Assembly (NCBI GenBank): GCA_016235775.1
Contig: JACRIU010000046.1
Span: forward strand, 1 to 38,385
Direction: 5' to 3'
DNA length: 38,385 nucleotides
Origin: Hydrogenophilales bacterium
GTDB lineage: Bacteria; Pseudomonadota; Gammaproteobacteria; Burkholderiales; Thiobacteraceae
This document shows, in pieces, positions 16,295-25,084 of this stretch. The notes below the pieces were generated by a model. That model worked only from the letters and a program-made list of their open reading frames with translations. It had not been told where the DNA came from and ran no database searches. A program made the position numbers and the translations under genes. Numbering within the stretch: the stretch's first letter is position 1; each line of letters opens with the position of its first letter.

Positions 16295-16546
16295 ATGAAA
16301 TCCACCTACGATCAGCAAGCCCGCAAGCGTCCCGTCAACCTGACGCTGAATGAAGACTTAGTGCTTCAAGCACGGACAATGACAAACAACTTGTCTGGCG
16401 TCGTCGAATCCCTGCTTAAGGATTTTGTGGAGCGTAAACGCCAGCAACGTCTCGCCGAAGCCAAAGCGCTTGAAGTAACCATCGCCACCTGGAACGATTT
16501 TGGCAGCAAAGTCGAATCCTTCGCGGACGAGTATTCGACACTCTGA
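16295..16546 (+). CDS. ccdA: CcdA-type antitoxin
   Basis: An 83-aa protein. Residues 14-55 (VNLTLNEDLVLQARTMTNNL onward) form a ribbon-helix-helix DNA-binding part, and the C-terminal WNDFGSKVESFADEYSTL is the CcdB-binding segment typical of CcdA. It neutralises the gyrase poison CcdB and represses its own promoter. GGAGG lies 6 nt before ATG 16295. It overlaps ccdB by one base (TGATG). Confidence 0.92.
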   Translation: MKSTYDQQARKRPVNLTLNEDLVLQARTMTNNLSGVVESLLKDFVERKRQQRLAEAKALEVTIATWNDFGSKVESFADEYSTL

Positions 16547-16866
16547 TGGCCCAATTCGACGTTCACCGGAATACCGGAAAAAACCGGGAGGCCATTCCGT
16601 TTGTCGTGCTGGTGCAGTCCGCTATTTTCGACAGCTACCGCCGAAGAGTCGTGGTGCCTCTGGTACGCAAGTCTTCTCTCGGCGCCATCAGCGATGAGCG
16701 CTTCAACCCAACATTCAAAATTGAACGCATCGAAGTGGTTCTGCACCCATTGGAGATCGTTTCCATTCCCAATGAGAAATTAGGCGAGTTCGTGAAATCA
16801 ATTGCCGAGCAAGGCAGCCGCATCATGGATGCGCTGGACGTATTGCTGAGCCGCGCTTGGGGCTAG
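16546..16866 (+). CDS. ccdB: CcdB-type gyrase toxin
   Basis: A 106-aa protein that begins MAQFDVHRNTGKNREAIPFV, with the core LVRKSSLG and the conserved C-terminal helix ending RAWG. CcdB traps DNA gyrase on DNA. In F-plasmid CcdB the last residues W-G-I matter for poisoning; here the protein ends at W-G without the last residue, so activity may be altered, although chromosomal CcdBs vary. The 199 bp that follow, up to the end of cusA, hold no gene. They contain two direct copies of ACGGCCGGGGTCA (near 16891-16918). Confidence 0.92.
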   Translation: MAQFDVHRNTGKNREAIPFVVLVQSAIFDSYRRRVVVPLVRKSSLGAISDERFNPTFKIERIEVVLHPLEIVSIPNEKLGEFVKSIAEQGSRIMDALDVLLSRAWG

Positions 16867-17065
16867 TTTTTTGATGGGCGATATACGGCCGTACGGCCGG
16901 GGTCAACGGCCGGGGTCACATCTTGTAATGACGCATCCGGCCTGCGCATACAGAAAACTGCATCAGTTAAGTTCCCCCATCGACGCCTTTGGCAACGCCA
17001 CCCCAATGCGCCTTGATCACCTGGGCAATGACCGGGAAAAATATAGAATCTATCCCGCATTACGG

Positions 17066-20000
17066 CTACCCTTTTTTCACCCGCCGCAACGCATAGATCG
17101 CCGGCAACACAAACAAGGACAGCAGCGGCGCGGTGAGCATGCCGCCCACCATGGGCGCGGCGATGCGGCTCATGGCTTCGGAGCCGGTGCCGCTTCCGAT
17201 CAGAATCGGCAGCAGGCCGGCCAGGATTACCGCCACGGTCATCGCTTTGGGCCGCACGCGCAGCGCCGCGCCGTCGATCAGCGCGGCGTGCAAATCTGCT
17301 TGAGTGTTGAGCTGGCCCGCCGCGCGGTGACGCGCGAGGGCGTCGTCCAGGTAAACCAGCATGATCACGCCGAATTCCGCCGCGAGTCCGGCGAGCGCGA
17401 TCATGCCAACCCCGCTGGCGATGGAAAAATTGTGGCCCAGCAGATAGAGAAACCATACCGCGCCGACCAGCGCAAAGGGCAGCGTGCCCAGAATCATCAG
17501 TGCGGGTGCGATGCGTTTGAAGGTTAGAAACAGCAGGATGAAAATAATGCCGAGCGTCATCGGCACCACCCAGGTTAGGCGCTTTGCCGCGCGCTCGAAA
17601 TATTCGAATTGCCCGGACCAGGCGAGCGAGTAGCCGGCGGGTAATTGCAATTCGCGCTCGACCTTGGCCTTCGCTTCCTTGACGAAACCGCCCAAGTCGC
17701 GATCACGAATGTCCACATAGACCCAGAGGCTGGGGCGCGCGTTCTCGCTCTTGATCATGGGCGGGCCGTCGACGATGGCAATAGTGGCGATGCTGCCGAG
17801 CGGCACGGTGGCGCCAGCAGCGGTCACCAGCGGCAATGCTTTGAGTTTTTCCACCGAGTCGCGCAGCTCGCGCGGAAAGCGCACATTGATCGGAAAGCGC
17901 GCCAGGCCATCGAGTTTCTCGCCCACGTTTTCGCCGCCGATGGCGGTGGCCACCAGGTCTTGCACTTCAAGAATGTTGAGGCCGTAGCGTGCCGCTTGCA
18001 GGCGATCGATTTTCAAGTCGATGTAACGCCCGCCGGTGACGCGCTCGGCGATCACCGAGGTTGCGCCGGGCACTTGCTTCACGCTGCGCTCGACGGCTTG
18101 TCCCAATTTTTCCAGCGTGGCGAGATCGGCGCCGGCGATCTTGATGCCGACCGGGCTCTTGATGCCGGTGGCCAGCATGTCGATGCGGTTGCGGATCGGC
18201 TGCACCCATACATTGGCCATGCCCGGAATCTTGAGCCGCGCATCCAATTCTTCGACTAGCTTCTCCGGCGTCATGCCGGGCCGCCATTCATCGCGCGGCT
18301 TGAATTGTATGGTGGTCTCCAGCATTTCCAGCGGCGCGGGATCGGTGGCGGTTTCCGCCCGTCCCGCTTTGCCGAACACCGATTTCACCTCGGGCACGGT
18401 TTTGATCAGGCGGTCGGTGAGTTGCAATACCTCCGATGCCTTGGCCGCCGAGAGGCCGGGCAGCGCGGTCGGCATATAGAGCAGATCGCCTTCCTCCAAG
18501 GGCGGCATGAATTCGCTGCCGAGGCGGGACAAGGGCCACAGCGTGACGAGCAGCACGACGAGTGCTGCGGCCAGCGTCGCTTTCGGGTGGCGCAGCACGC
18601 GCGCGAGCAGCGGCTTGTAGGCGGCGATCAGCCAGCGGTTGAGCGGGTTGTCGGCTTCATTGCGAATGCGCCCGCGTATGAAAAAGATCATCAGCACCGG
18701 CACCAGCGTCACCGACAGTCCGGCCGCCGCCGCCATGGCATAGGTTTTGGTATAGGCGAGCGGCGCGAACAGCTTGCCTTCCTGCGCTTCCAGCGTGAAT
18801 ACCGGGATAAACGACAGCGTGATGATGAGCAGCGAAAAAAACAAGGCGGGCCCGACCTCAGACGCCGCCTCGATCATCAGCGCCGCATGTTGCTGCGTAT
18901 CCGGCTCGCCGTGCGCCGTGCGATAGTGCTCCAGCTTTTTGTGCGCGTTCTCGATCATCACGATGGCGGCGTCCACCATCGCGCCGATGGCGATAGCGAT
19001 GCCGCCCAGCGACATGATATTGGCGTTCACGCCTTGCTGCGGCATCACGATGAACGAGATCAGCACCCCCAGTGGCAGCGCCACGATGGCGACCAGGGCC
19101 GAGCGCAAGTGCCACAGAAAAAGCCCGCATACGAGGGCTACCACGATGAATTCCTCAATCAGTTTTTGGCGCAGATTGTCCACCGCGCGCTCGATCAACT
19201 GCGAGCGATCGTAGGTGGTGACGATTTCCACGCCGGGCGGCAGGCTCTTCTTCAATATCGCCAGTTTGGCTTTCACGGCGGCGATCACTTCCAGCGCGTT
19301 TTGTCCCGAACGCATCACGATCACGCCGCCCACCACTTCGCCTTCGCCGTTCAGCTCTGCGATGCCGCGCCGCATCTCCGGCCCGAGCTGCACGCGCGCG
19401 ACGTCGGATAGCAGGATCGGCGTGCCGCGCTCGCTGTTGCCGAGTGGGATGCGCCGAAAATCGTCCAGCGTTTCCAGATAGCCGCGCGCGCGCACCATGT
19501 AATCGGCCTCGCCCAGCTCCACCAGCGCGCCGCCGGTCTCGCGGTTCGCGGCTTGAATCGCGGCGGTCACCGTGGCCAGCGGCAGGCGGTAGGTGCGCAG
19601 CTTGCCGGGATCGACCTGCACTTGGAACTGGCGCACCATGCCGCCGAGCGTGGCGACTTCGGACACGTTCGGAATGGTTTTCAATTCGAACTTGAGAAAC
19701 CAATCCTGCAAGGCGCGCAATTCGCTGATGTCATTTTTACCGCTGCGATCCACCAGCGCGTATTCGTACACCCAGCCCACGCCGGTCGCATCCGGCCCGA
19801 GGCTGGGCGTAGCCCCCTTCGGCAGCCGCCCGCTGACTTGGCTCAGATATTCCAGCACGCGCGAACGCGCCCAATACAGATCGACGCCATCGTTGAACAA
19901 CACATACACGAAGGAATCGCCGAAGAAGGAATAGCCGCGCACCGCCTTCACGCCGGGCACCGAAAGCATGGTGGTGGTGAGCGGATAGGTCACTTGGTTT

Positions 20001-20185
20001 TCGACGATTTGCGGGGCTTGACCCGGCCAGTTGGTGCGGATGATGACTTGGGTGTCGGACAGATCGGGAATCGCATCCAACGGCGTCTTCAGCATCGCAT
20101 ACACGCCCCAGGCGGAGACGAGCAAGGTCACCAGCAGCACCAGCAGCCGGTTATTCGCGGACCAGCGGATGAGTTTCGCGATCAT
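17066..20185 (-). CDS. cusA: CusA/CzcA-type heavy-metal RND efflux pump
   Basis: A 1039-aa inner-membrane RND transporter. The N-terminal [15 protein letters not shown] and the porter domain closely follow E. coli CusA ([33 protein letters not shown]). Metal-site methionines expected in CusA are visible in PLEMLETT and [10 protein letters not shown] could not place the third. Proton-relay residues appear in [27 protein letters not shown] and [10 protein letters not shown]. It exports Cu(I)/Ag(I) or a similar ion, with CusB and CusC, out of the cell. I chose ATG 20185 because it overlaps the cusB stop by ATGA; the longer open frame is not needed. Confidence 0.94.
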   Translation of the reverse strand: MIAKLIRWSANNRLLVLLVTLLVSAWGVYAMLKTPLDAIPDLSDTQVIIRTNWPGQAPQIVENQVTYPLTTTMLSVPGVKAVRGYSFFGDSFVYVLFNDGVDLYWARSRVLEYLSQVSGRLPKGATPSLGPDATGVGWVYEYALVDRSGKNDISELRALQDWFLKFELKTIPNVSEVATLGGMVRQFQVQVDPGKLRTYRLPLATVTAAIQAANRETGGALVELGEADYMVRARGYLETLDDFRRIPLGNSERGTPILLSDVARVQLGPEMRRGIAELNGEGEVVGGVIVMRSGQNALEVIAAVKAKLAILKKSLPPGVEIVTTYDRSQLIERAVDNLRQKLIEEFIVVALVCGLFLWHLRSALVAIVALPLGVLISFIVMPQQGVNANIMSLGGIAIAIGAMVDAAIVMIENAHKKLEHYRTAHGEPDTQQHAALMIEAASEVGPALFFSLLIITLSFIPVFTLEAQEGKLFAPLAYTKTYAMAAAAGLSVTLVPVLMIFFIRGRIRNEADNPLNRWLIAAYKPLLARVLRHPKATLAAALVVLLVTLWPLSRLGSEFMPPLEEGDLLYMPTALPGLSAAKASEVLQLTDRLIKTVPEVKSVFGKAGRAETATDPAPLEMLETTIQFKPRDEWRPGMTPEKLVEELDARLKIPGMANVWVQPIRNRIDMLATGIKSPVGIKIAGADLATLEKLGQAVERSVKQVPGATSVIAERVTGGRYIDLKIDRLQAARYGLNILEVQDLVATAIGGENVGEKLDGLARFPINVRFPRELRDSVEKLKALPLVTAAGATVPLGSIATIAIVDGPPMIKSENARPSLWVYVDIRDRDLGGFVKEAKAKVERELQLPAGYSLAWSGQFEYFERAAKRLTWVVPMTLGIIFILLFLTFKRIAPALMILGTLPFALVGAVWFLYLLGHNFSIASGVGMIALAGLAAEFGVIMLVYLDDALARHRAAGQLNTQADLHAALIDGAALRVRPKAMTVAVILAGLLPILIGSGTGSEAMSRIAAPMVGGMLTAPLLSLFVLPAIYALRRVKKG

Positions 20186-21663
20186 TGCGTAGCTCCTTGT
20201 GGCGCAATGTGTTCGATCACGTAATCGCCGTCTTCCGGCTGCGGGCTCAATTCGAATTCGACCGCATCGTTGGCTTTGAGCGCGCCGATTGTTTTCGGGT
20301 CGCGTACTTTGAATTCCATGGTCATTGCCGGCCATTTGAGCGCGGGAATCGCCTCGTGCGCCAAAGTGATGCGGCCGGCCTTGACGTCGATTTCAGCCAC
20401 CTTGCCGCGCACCGGGAGGGTTGCGGGTGCGCTCGTCGCAGACGACAAGCGCGCCAGTACACCCGCCAGCGAGGCTTCCGAATCAATCAGGAATTGCCCG
20501 GAAACGACCACGTTTTCGCCGGCGGCCAGGCCCTTGAGAATTTCGGTTTTTCCTTCGCGCTCCAGGCCGGTCTCGACTGCGGCCGGGCGGAAAGCATCGC
20601 CGTCCTTGACGATCACCACCTTGCGCGTGCCGGTGGCGATCACGCTTTCGGTCGGCACCGCCAGCGCTTCGCGCACGCGCCCCGCCAGCGCCACGCTGGC
20701 ATACATGCCCGGCCGCAGCCGGCCCTGGCGGTTGGGCAACTCGATGCGCACGCGCACGCTGCGCGTAGCCGCGTCGAGCGTCGGGTAGAGGTGGCTGACG
20801 CGCCCGGCAATGGTTACGCCCGGCAGGCTTTCCAGCCGTGCTTCCACGGTTTCGCCCGGCTTCAAGCGGCCCGTGTCGCGCTCCGGCACTTCCGCGATCA
20901 GCCATACCGTGGATAGGTCGGCGAGTTGCATCAGGGTAGTACCCGGCATGATCTGCCCGCCTTGCCGCACGCCGAGTTCGGTGACGAAGCCGGAAGCGGG
21001 AGCATACACGCCGAAACGCGGATTGGCCTGGCCGCTGCGCGCGATGGCGGCGATCTCACTTTCCGCCATGCCCAGCAATTTGAGCCGGGTGCGCGCCGCC
21101 GCGCGCAGCGTCTCGGCATCCGTGATATCGAGTTTGAGCAGCGCGAGATATTCCTGCTGCGCGGCCAGCAGTTCCGGCGCATAGACATCGGCGAGTTTTT
21201 GATTTTGTCCCACCGCATCGCCCACCGCGCGCACATACAGCCGCTCGACGAAGCCGGGCAGGCGCGTCTGCACCGCATACAGCCGATGCTCGTCGGCTTC
21301 GATGCGCCCCACCGCCGTGAGCGCGTCGCCGAAGGAGGCGGATGCCACCTGCGCCAGGCGGATGCCTAGATTCTGCGCGACTTGCGCGGGAATCGTCACG
21401 CCGCCGCTGGTCATCTCGTCGGCATACTTCGGCACGAGTTGCATGTCCATGAAAGGGGATTTGCCGGGCTTGTCGAACTTCTGCCCCGGCGTCATCGGGT
21501 CGTACCAATAGAGCACGGTGCGGCCGGATTGAGCTTGGCTTGCCCCCGCAGAATCGGGTTTTTCGGCTGTGCCCATCCTAGGTTTTGCAACATACCAATA
21601 TCCAGCGCCGGCGGCGACCAGGGCGGCGATAACGCTTACGATGATGAGTGTGCGGCGATTCAT
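20182..21663 (-). CDS. cusB: CusB-type membrane fusion protein with C-terminal CusF domain
   Basis: A 493-aa periplasmic adaptor. A membrane anchor or signal is at residues 5-25. A heavy-metal-binding segment ([20 protein letters not shown], then MDMQLVP) is at about 51-78. Lipoyl/hairpin/barrel parts of the HlyD fold follow. Residues about 418-493 form a CusF-like domain with [18 protein letters not shown], carrying the His, Trp and two Met that hold Cu(I)/Ag(I) in CusF. In E. coli CusF is a separate chaperone; here it is fused to the adaptor. The start overlaps the cusC stop (ATGA), giving a cusC-cusB-cusA operon. Confidence 0.93.
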   Translation of the reverse strand: MNRRTLIIVSVIAALVAAGAGYWYVAKPRMGTAEKPDSAGASQAQSGRTVLYWYDPMTPGQKFDKPGKSPFMDMQLVPKYADEMTSGGVTIPAQVAQNLGIRLAQVASASFGDALTAVGRIEADEHRLYAVQTRLPGFVERLYVRAVGDAVGQNQKLADVYAPELLAAQQEYLALLKLDITDAETLRAAARTRLKLLGMAESEIAAIARSGQANPRFGVYAPASGFVTELGVRQGGQIMPGTTLMQLADLSTVWLIAEVPERDTGRLKPGETVEARLESLPGVTIAGRVSHLYPTLDAATRSVRVRIELPNRQGRLRPGMYASVALAGRVREALAVPTESVIATGTRKVVIVKDGDAFRPAAVETGLEREGKTEILKGLAAGENVVVSGQFLIDSEASLAGVLARLSSATSAPATLPVRGKVAEIDVKAGRITLAHEAIPALKWPAMTMEFKVRDPKTIGALKANDAVEFELSPQPEDGDYVIEHIAPQGATQ

Positions 21664-22907
21664 TTTTTGTACTCCTGAGAATCGGTTAAATAGGCGAGCC
21701 GAATCGCCGCGCGCTGGCGTTCGACTAAGATCACCCAATGCTCTAGCTCCACTTCCAGCACGCTGCGGCGCGCTTCCCAAACCATTCCAAGCGGCGAGCC
21801 GCCGGCGGAATAAGCGGCTTGGCGCGTGGCATAACGCGCACGGGCGGCGGGGATGAGGCGATGCTCATGTTCTTGCAAGCGCGCTTGTGCGGCATCCCAA
21901 TCGGCCCAGGTGCTGTCGAGTTCCGCAGTCAGCTCCCGGCGCCGGTCTTCGGCGAGTTCGTTTGCGCGTTCTGCCAGAGCGAATTTTTCCGCCGTGCGCC
22001 GGTCTTGGCGATTGGCGCGATCCCATGGCAGATCGAGCGATACCTGAAATGTCAGCATGTCGGCGCGATCCCTCTGGCGTTTGCCGTACATCATTTCCCA
22101 GCCCCAATTCTGCAGCCGCTCGGCCTTGGCGCGATCGACGTCGGCAAGGGCTATGCCTTGCATGCGGCGCGCGGTTTCCAAGGCGGGATGTTGATCGATG
22201 CGCGCGGGGCTTCGGTCAGCGGGCGGTGCGGCTTCAGGCAGATCGGCCGCGAGCGGTCCGCTTGCGGCCTCGCCGATCCAACGCGCCAGCATCGCGCGCG
22301 CCTTGCGTTCGTCGCGTTCGGCGGCAAGCCGCTTATCGTTGGCCATGGCCAGCATGGTATCGAGTTGGAATACCTCGCCCGAAGCGCCGCCCGCCGCGAG
22401 CCGGGAGAGGGCCACTTGGCGTTCGGCGGTCATTTCGCCGGCCATGCGCCGGTACACTTCGGCTTTGCGTTGCGCTTCATAGGCATCGAGCCAGGCGAGC
22501 GCGGCATCGCGCCGGATGCCGCGCGCGCTGGCTATTTGCTCCGAGTCGATCTGCTCGGCCTCGGCCTGCATGCGCCGTGAGGCGGCTTCGCGCTTCTCCG
22601 AGCGCACCACGTCTTGCATGACGCCGAGCGTGGTCATGGTCATGTCCTCACGGTCGAAACGATATGCATTGGCGCCGTTGATCGGCAAATTCTGCACGCC
22701 GAAGCGCAGCCTGGGATCGGGCAACTGCGCTTCCGCCACGGCGGCTTCGCGCGCCGCACTGGCCGCGTGGCCGAGCGAGCGCAGCATGGGTTGGCGCTCG
22801 ACGGCCAGCCGCATGGTTTGATCGAGCGTAAGCGGAGCGGTGTCCGCGTGCGCGATGGCGGGCAACAGGAGCAGCGCGCACAGCAGCACGTTGAGTTTGC
22901 TTAACAT
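21660..22907 (-). CDS. cusC: CusC/TolC-type outer-membrane efflux protein
   Basis: A 415-aa protein with signal peptide MLSKLNVLLCALLLLPAIAHA. Two TolC-like repeats rich in Ala/Arg coiled-coil helices follow (LTLDQTMRLAVERQP at the start of the mature part). It should form the trimeric channel through the outer membrane for the Cus pump. There is no clear lipobox, unlike E. coli CusC. I chose ATG 22907 because AAAGGTG lies about 8 nt upstream and it gives a proper signal peptide; the frame stays open 18 codons further. It overlaps cusB by 4 bp. Confidence 0.9.
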   Translation of the reverse strand: MLSKLNVLLCALLLLPAIAHADTAPLTLDQTMRLAVERQPMLRSLGHAASAAREAAVAEAQLPDPRLRFGVQNLPINGANAYRFDREDMTMTTLGVMQDVVRSEKREAASRRMQAEAEQIDSEQIASARGIRRDAALAWLDAYEAQRKAEVYRRMAGEMTAERQVALSRLAAGGASGEVFQLDTMLAMANDKRLAAERDERKARAMLARWIGEAASGPLAADLPEAAPPADRSPARIDQHPALETARRMQGIALADVDRAKAERLQNWGWEMMYGKRQRDRADMLTFQVSLDLPWDRANRQDRRTAEKFALAERANELAEDRRRELTAELDSTWADWDAAQARLQEHEHRLIPAARARYATRQAAYSAGGSPLGMVWEARRSVLEVELEHWVILVERQRAAIRLAYLTDSQEYKK

Positions 22908-23013
22908 GATTGAACACCTTTCACATCGTGTTCGAATAAGAAAGGATCGAGTGCTGCTCAAAACACGAGCGCATCGACCGCGATGTGGGAATTAACCCAG
23001 GATGAATCGCGGG

Positions 23014-23373
23014 TCAGGCAGGGGGTTTATAAGGCGGGGGCGTATCCGCAGAGTGCGGAGCAGAAGAAATGGCTAAAGCAAAATGCATGTCGTGCTGCCC
23101 GAGCGCGACTTGCGGCGCAGCAAAAAGCGCGGCGGAAGAAGCAAAGTGGCAAGCGGCCGCCATGCCGCAGTCGTTCGAGCCGCCGGGCGGGGAAGGATCA
23201 TTTGTGCTCGCATCGTCGTGGCAACAAATGGCGCTTGCCGCCGCATCCGATGCCTGCCCGGCGCTCATGTGCTGGGATTCCATGGCGCAAGCAGTCGCGC
23301 ATGCCATCGCCCAAGCAGGCGGAGCAATCATCAGAAAAATCAGGAGGGCGGCGATGCGGCGCACGGATTTCAT
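23014..23373 (-). CDS. Small Cys/His/Met-rich secreted protein, CopL-like
   Basis: A 119-aa protein. Residues 1-22 are a signal peptide (MKSVRRIAALLIFLMIAPPAWA). The mature part has six cysteines (C25, C29, C50, C51, C69, C75) plus His and Met residues in short clusters such as SAICCHDD and DCGMAAACHFAS. This composition resembles CopL-type metal-binding leaders found ahead of copper-resistance genes. It lies 106 bp upstream of cusC on the same strand, so it probably opens the cus transcript and binds copper in the periplasm or takes part in sensing it. The family call is tentative; the gene call is firmer. Confidence 0.72.
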   Translation of the reverse strand: MKSVRRIAALLIFLMIAPPAWAMACATACAMESQHMSAGQASDAAASAICCHDDASTNDPSPPGGSNDCGMAAACHFASSAALFAAPQVALGQHDMHFALAISSAPHSADTPPPYKPPA

Positions 23374-23464
23374 GTTCGAAGTAAAGCACCGTTACCCATC
23401 AAACACAAGGCTGGGTTTCATTGGTAATCAGGAAATGAGATAACAAGCACGCTCCATTAACATT

Positions 23465-23500
23465 TGCTAAAATACTGAAAATTCAGGGGAAATACCCCTG
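23465..23500 (+). promoter_or_regulatory. Candidate extended -10 promoter and palindromic operator of the ankyrin gene
   Basis: TGCTAAAAT (23465-23473) is a fair extended -10 box. Just downstream are two palindromes, CTGAAAATTCAG (23475-23486) and CAGGGGAAATACCCCTG (23484-23500). They sit where transcription would start, as an operator or a 5'-UTR hairpin would. The second could also weakly terminate transcription, as TTTGTTT follows it. Confidence 0.4.
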
Positions 23501-23534
23501 TTTGTTTAATGGAATTCGCGCAGGAGGTATGCAA

Positions 23535-24113
23535 ATGTCTGAATCAATTTTCGAAGCCGTGAAGTCTGGTGCTATGGCCCAACTCAATGCCGCCTTGCAA
23601 CAAAGCGGCGCGGTCGAGGCGCGCGGTGAGATGAACATGACCCCGCTCATGCTCGCCGCCAGCCTGGGCCACCTGGAAATGGTGCGGGCGCTGCTTAAAG
23701 CCGGCGCCGACGTGAAAGCCACCGATGAGCGCGATTACACGCCGCTGTTTTACGCGACGTATAACTCCGAGCTGGATCGCGGCTTTCCCGAAGTGATCAG
23801 AGCCTTGATCGATGCCGGCGCCGATGTCGAAGCCGCAATCTTCTACGGCGTGCGCCCGCTCATGCTGGCTGCCGGCAGCGGCGAAGCGGGGGTGGTGGAT
23901 GTGCTGCTGAAAGCCGGCGCCGATGCCAAAGCGCGCAACGAGGGCGGCCGCACCGCGCTGATGATGGTCAAAGAAAAAGACTACATCGAAGTCATCAATA
24001 TGCTGCACGAAGCCGAATCGAACATTGAAGTTGCCGAAGACGGCGGCGGCTGCGGTTCACGCAATGCGCCGGGCTCGAATGTGGTGACCTTCCTTAAGAA
24101 GGATAAGCACTGA
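23535..24113 (+). CDS. Ankyrin-repeat protein
   Basis: A 192-aa protein made of about five ankyrin repeats between residues 5 and 165, seen as repeated TPLMLAASLGHLEMVRALLK, AGADVKA and related units. The tail is Gly/Cys-containing (GGGCGSRNAPGSN) and Lys-rich. No signal peptide is seen, so the protein is probably cytosolic and binds another protein. The start at ATG 23535 has AGGAGG 7 nt upstream; ATG 23529 is too close to that site. It is divergent from the cus operon, with 161 bp between. Confidence 0.9.
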   Translation: MSESIFEAVKSGAMAQLNAALQQSGAVEARGEMNMTPLMLAASLGHLEMVRALLKAGADVKATDERDYTPLFYATYNSELDRGFPEVIRALIDAGADVEAAIFYGVRPLMLAAGSGEAGVVDVLLKAGADAKARNEGGRTALMMVKEKDYIEVINMLHEAESNIEVAEDGGGCGSRNAPGSNVVTFLKKDKH

Positions 24114-24143
24114 TTAGCGCGGCAGTGCTTGACCGTTATACGG

Positions 24144-24572
24144 CTAAGCGCGAATCAACATCGCGGGAATACCGAAACGCTGAGCGGCCTTCATGAGTGT
24201 TTCGTCGGCGGTAACCAGTTTCGCGCTAGCGAGTGATGCACAAGCCAGGTGCAGTGCATCGAGCGTACGCAATGCGCTTTTTCGTGACAGCAACCATTCC
24301 CGCGCCAAGTGAAATGCCTCTGCGCTGACGAGGGTGCGTTCAAAGCAACCGTTTGCGGTGTCTTCCTCCAGCGCGGCCTGAATCGCTAGCGCGCTCGCTT
24401 CATCCAACTCCTTCATGCGCCGCAGCCGTGATAACACGGAAGCAAACTCCACCTCGACCAGCGGACTAATACAGACTTGTGATTTTGGATCGCGCAGCAG
24501 TTTTTGCACTTTGTTGCTACAGGCCTCTGGCCGGTAATAAGGAAACAGTGCGCTGGTGTCAAAATAAAGCAT
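24144..24572 (-). CDS. PIN-domain toxin (VapC)
   Basis: A 142-aa PIN ribonuclease. Catalytic acids are in LYFDTSALF (D5), VEVEFASVL (Glu), RTLDALHLA and TADETLM. It overlaps the antitoxin by one base (TAATG), the toxin being second. It probably cuts a tRNA or rRNA when free, as VapC enzymes do; the target is not visible. It converges with the ankyrin gene, 30 bp apart. Confidence 0.92.
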   Translation of the reverse strand: MLYFDTSALFPYYRPEACSNKVQKLLRDPKSQVCISPLVEVEFASVLSRLRRMKELDEASALAIQAALEEDTANGCFERTLVSAEAFHLAREWLLSRKSALRTLDALHLACASLASAKLVTADETLMKAAQRFGIPAMLIRA

Positions 24573-24805
24573 TACGACCGCTCTTCATCCCGTATTTTGC
24601 GCACGATGTCAGCTGCTGATGTGAGCGCCATCGGTAAATTTGCGCGAAAACTACTGCGATCCGGAAAGGGTGCCCGCTCGCCGCTACCGACCAATTTCGC
24701 GATGACCTTGCCGCGACGCGTGATGGCGATGTCCTCGCCATGCGCTGCGGCATCCAATAGTTGGCTGATCTTTTCCCGTGCTTCACGGACGCTGACGGTA
24801 CGCAT
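24572..24805 (-). CDS. Phd/VapB-type antitoxin
   Basis: A 77-aa protein with the Phd-fold N-terminus (RTVSVREAREKISQLLDAAA, then GEDIAITRRGKVIAKLVG) and a charged C-terminal arm. It neutralises the PIN toxin whose start overlaps its stop. GGAGG lies 7 nt before ATG 24805. A palindromic operator is just upstream. Confidence 0.9.
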   Translation of the reverse strand: MRTVSVREAREKISQLLDAAAHGEDIAITRRGKVIAKLVGSGERAPFPDRSSFRANLPMALTSAADIVRKIRDEERS

Positions 24806-24823
24806 GGCATGCCTCCATTAATA

Positions 24824-24846
24824 TGTGTACATAATTAGTGTACACA
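24824..24846 (-). promoter_or_regulatory. Palindromic operator of the PIN/Phd pair
   Basis: A perfect inverted repeat of 8-bp arms, TGTGTACA (24824-24831) and TGTACACA (24839-24846), with a 7-bp spacer, 18 bp upstream of the antitoxin start. The AT-rich spacer and flank could hold the -10 box. This is the typical location for autorepression by the antitoxin. Confidence 0.75.
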
Positions 24847-24899
24847 ATAGCAGAAGGATGGGCAATAGTGCGGCGTTTGGCTGCCATTTCCTCCTCTTC

Positions 24900-25063
24900 A
24901 AGGCATAGGTATCTACACAAGTGCGCAATCATCTATCGAGCTAGCGTCTCCCCCTTTGAAAAAGGGGGAACAAGGGGGATTTAGATGTTGCGCCGACGCT
25001 TCAAAATCCCCCCTAACCCCCCTTTCCCAAAGGGGGGAAGTGATGTGTAGATACCTATGCCTT
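24900..25063. mobile_element. MITE-like 164-bp palindromic element
   Basis: Perfect 20-bp terminal inverted repeats, AAGGCATAGGTATCTACACA at 24900-24919 and its complement at 25044-25063. Inside is a second long imperfect inverted repeat (about 24948-24982 against 25004-25038), built on CCCCCTTTG/AAAGGGGG blocks. There is no coding capacity, and I found no clear target-site duplication. It lies between the PIN/Phd promoter and the 3' end of hrpA and could form the hrpA transcript end. Confidence 0.82.
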
Positions 25064-25084
25064 CATGAGGAAGGAGATAATCGT

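Noticed and set aside
16867-17065. Short gene between ccdB and cusA
   Set aside because: No frame with a ribosome-binding site or recognisable sequence; it contains only a direct repeat.
17645-19411. Plus-strand open frames opposite cusA (for example 18305-19411)
   Set aside because: High-GC antisense frames without motifs. The cusA reading is unbroken and conserved.
20186-20335. Upstream extension of cusA
   Set aside because: It lies wholly inside the CusF part of cusB; the ATGA overlap gives a better start at 20185.
23069-23443. Plus-strand open frame opposite the Cys-rich secreted protein
   Set aside because: The minus-strand reading has a proper signal peptide and operon context; the plus reading has neither.
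24900-25063. Insertion sequence with a transposase
   Set aside because: There is no open frame inside; the element is too short, so a MITE-like call fits better.
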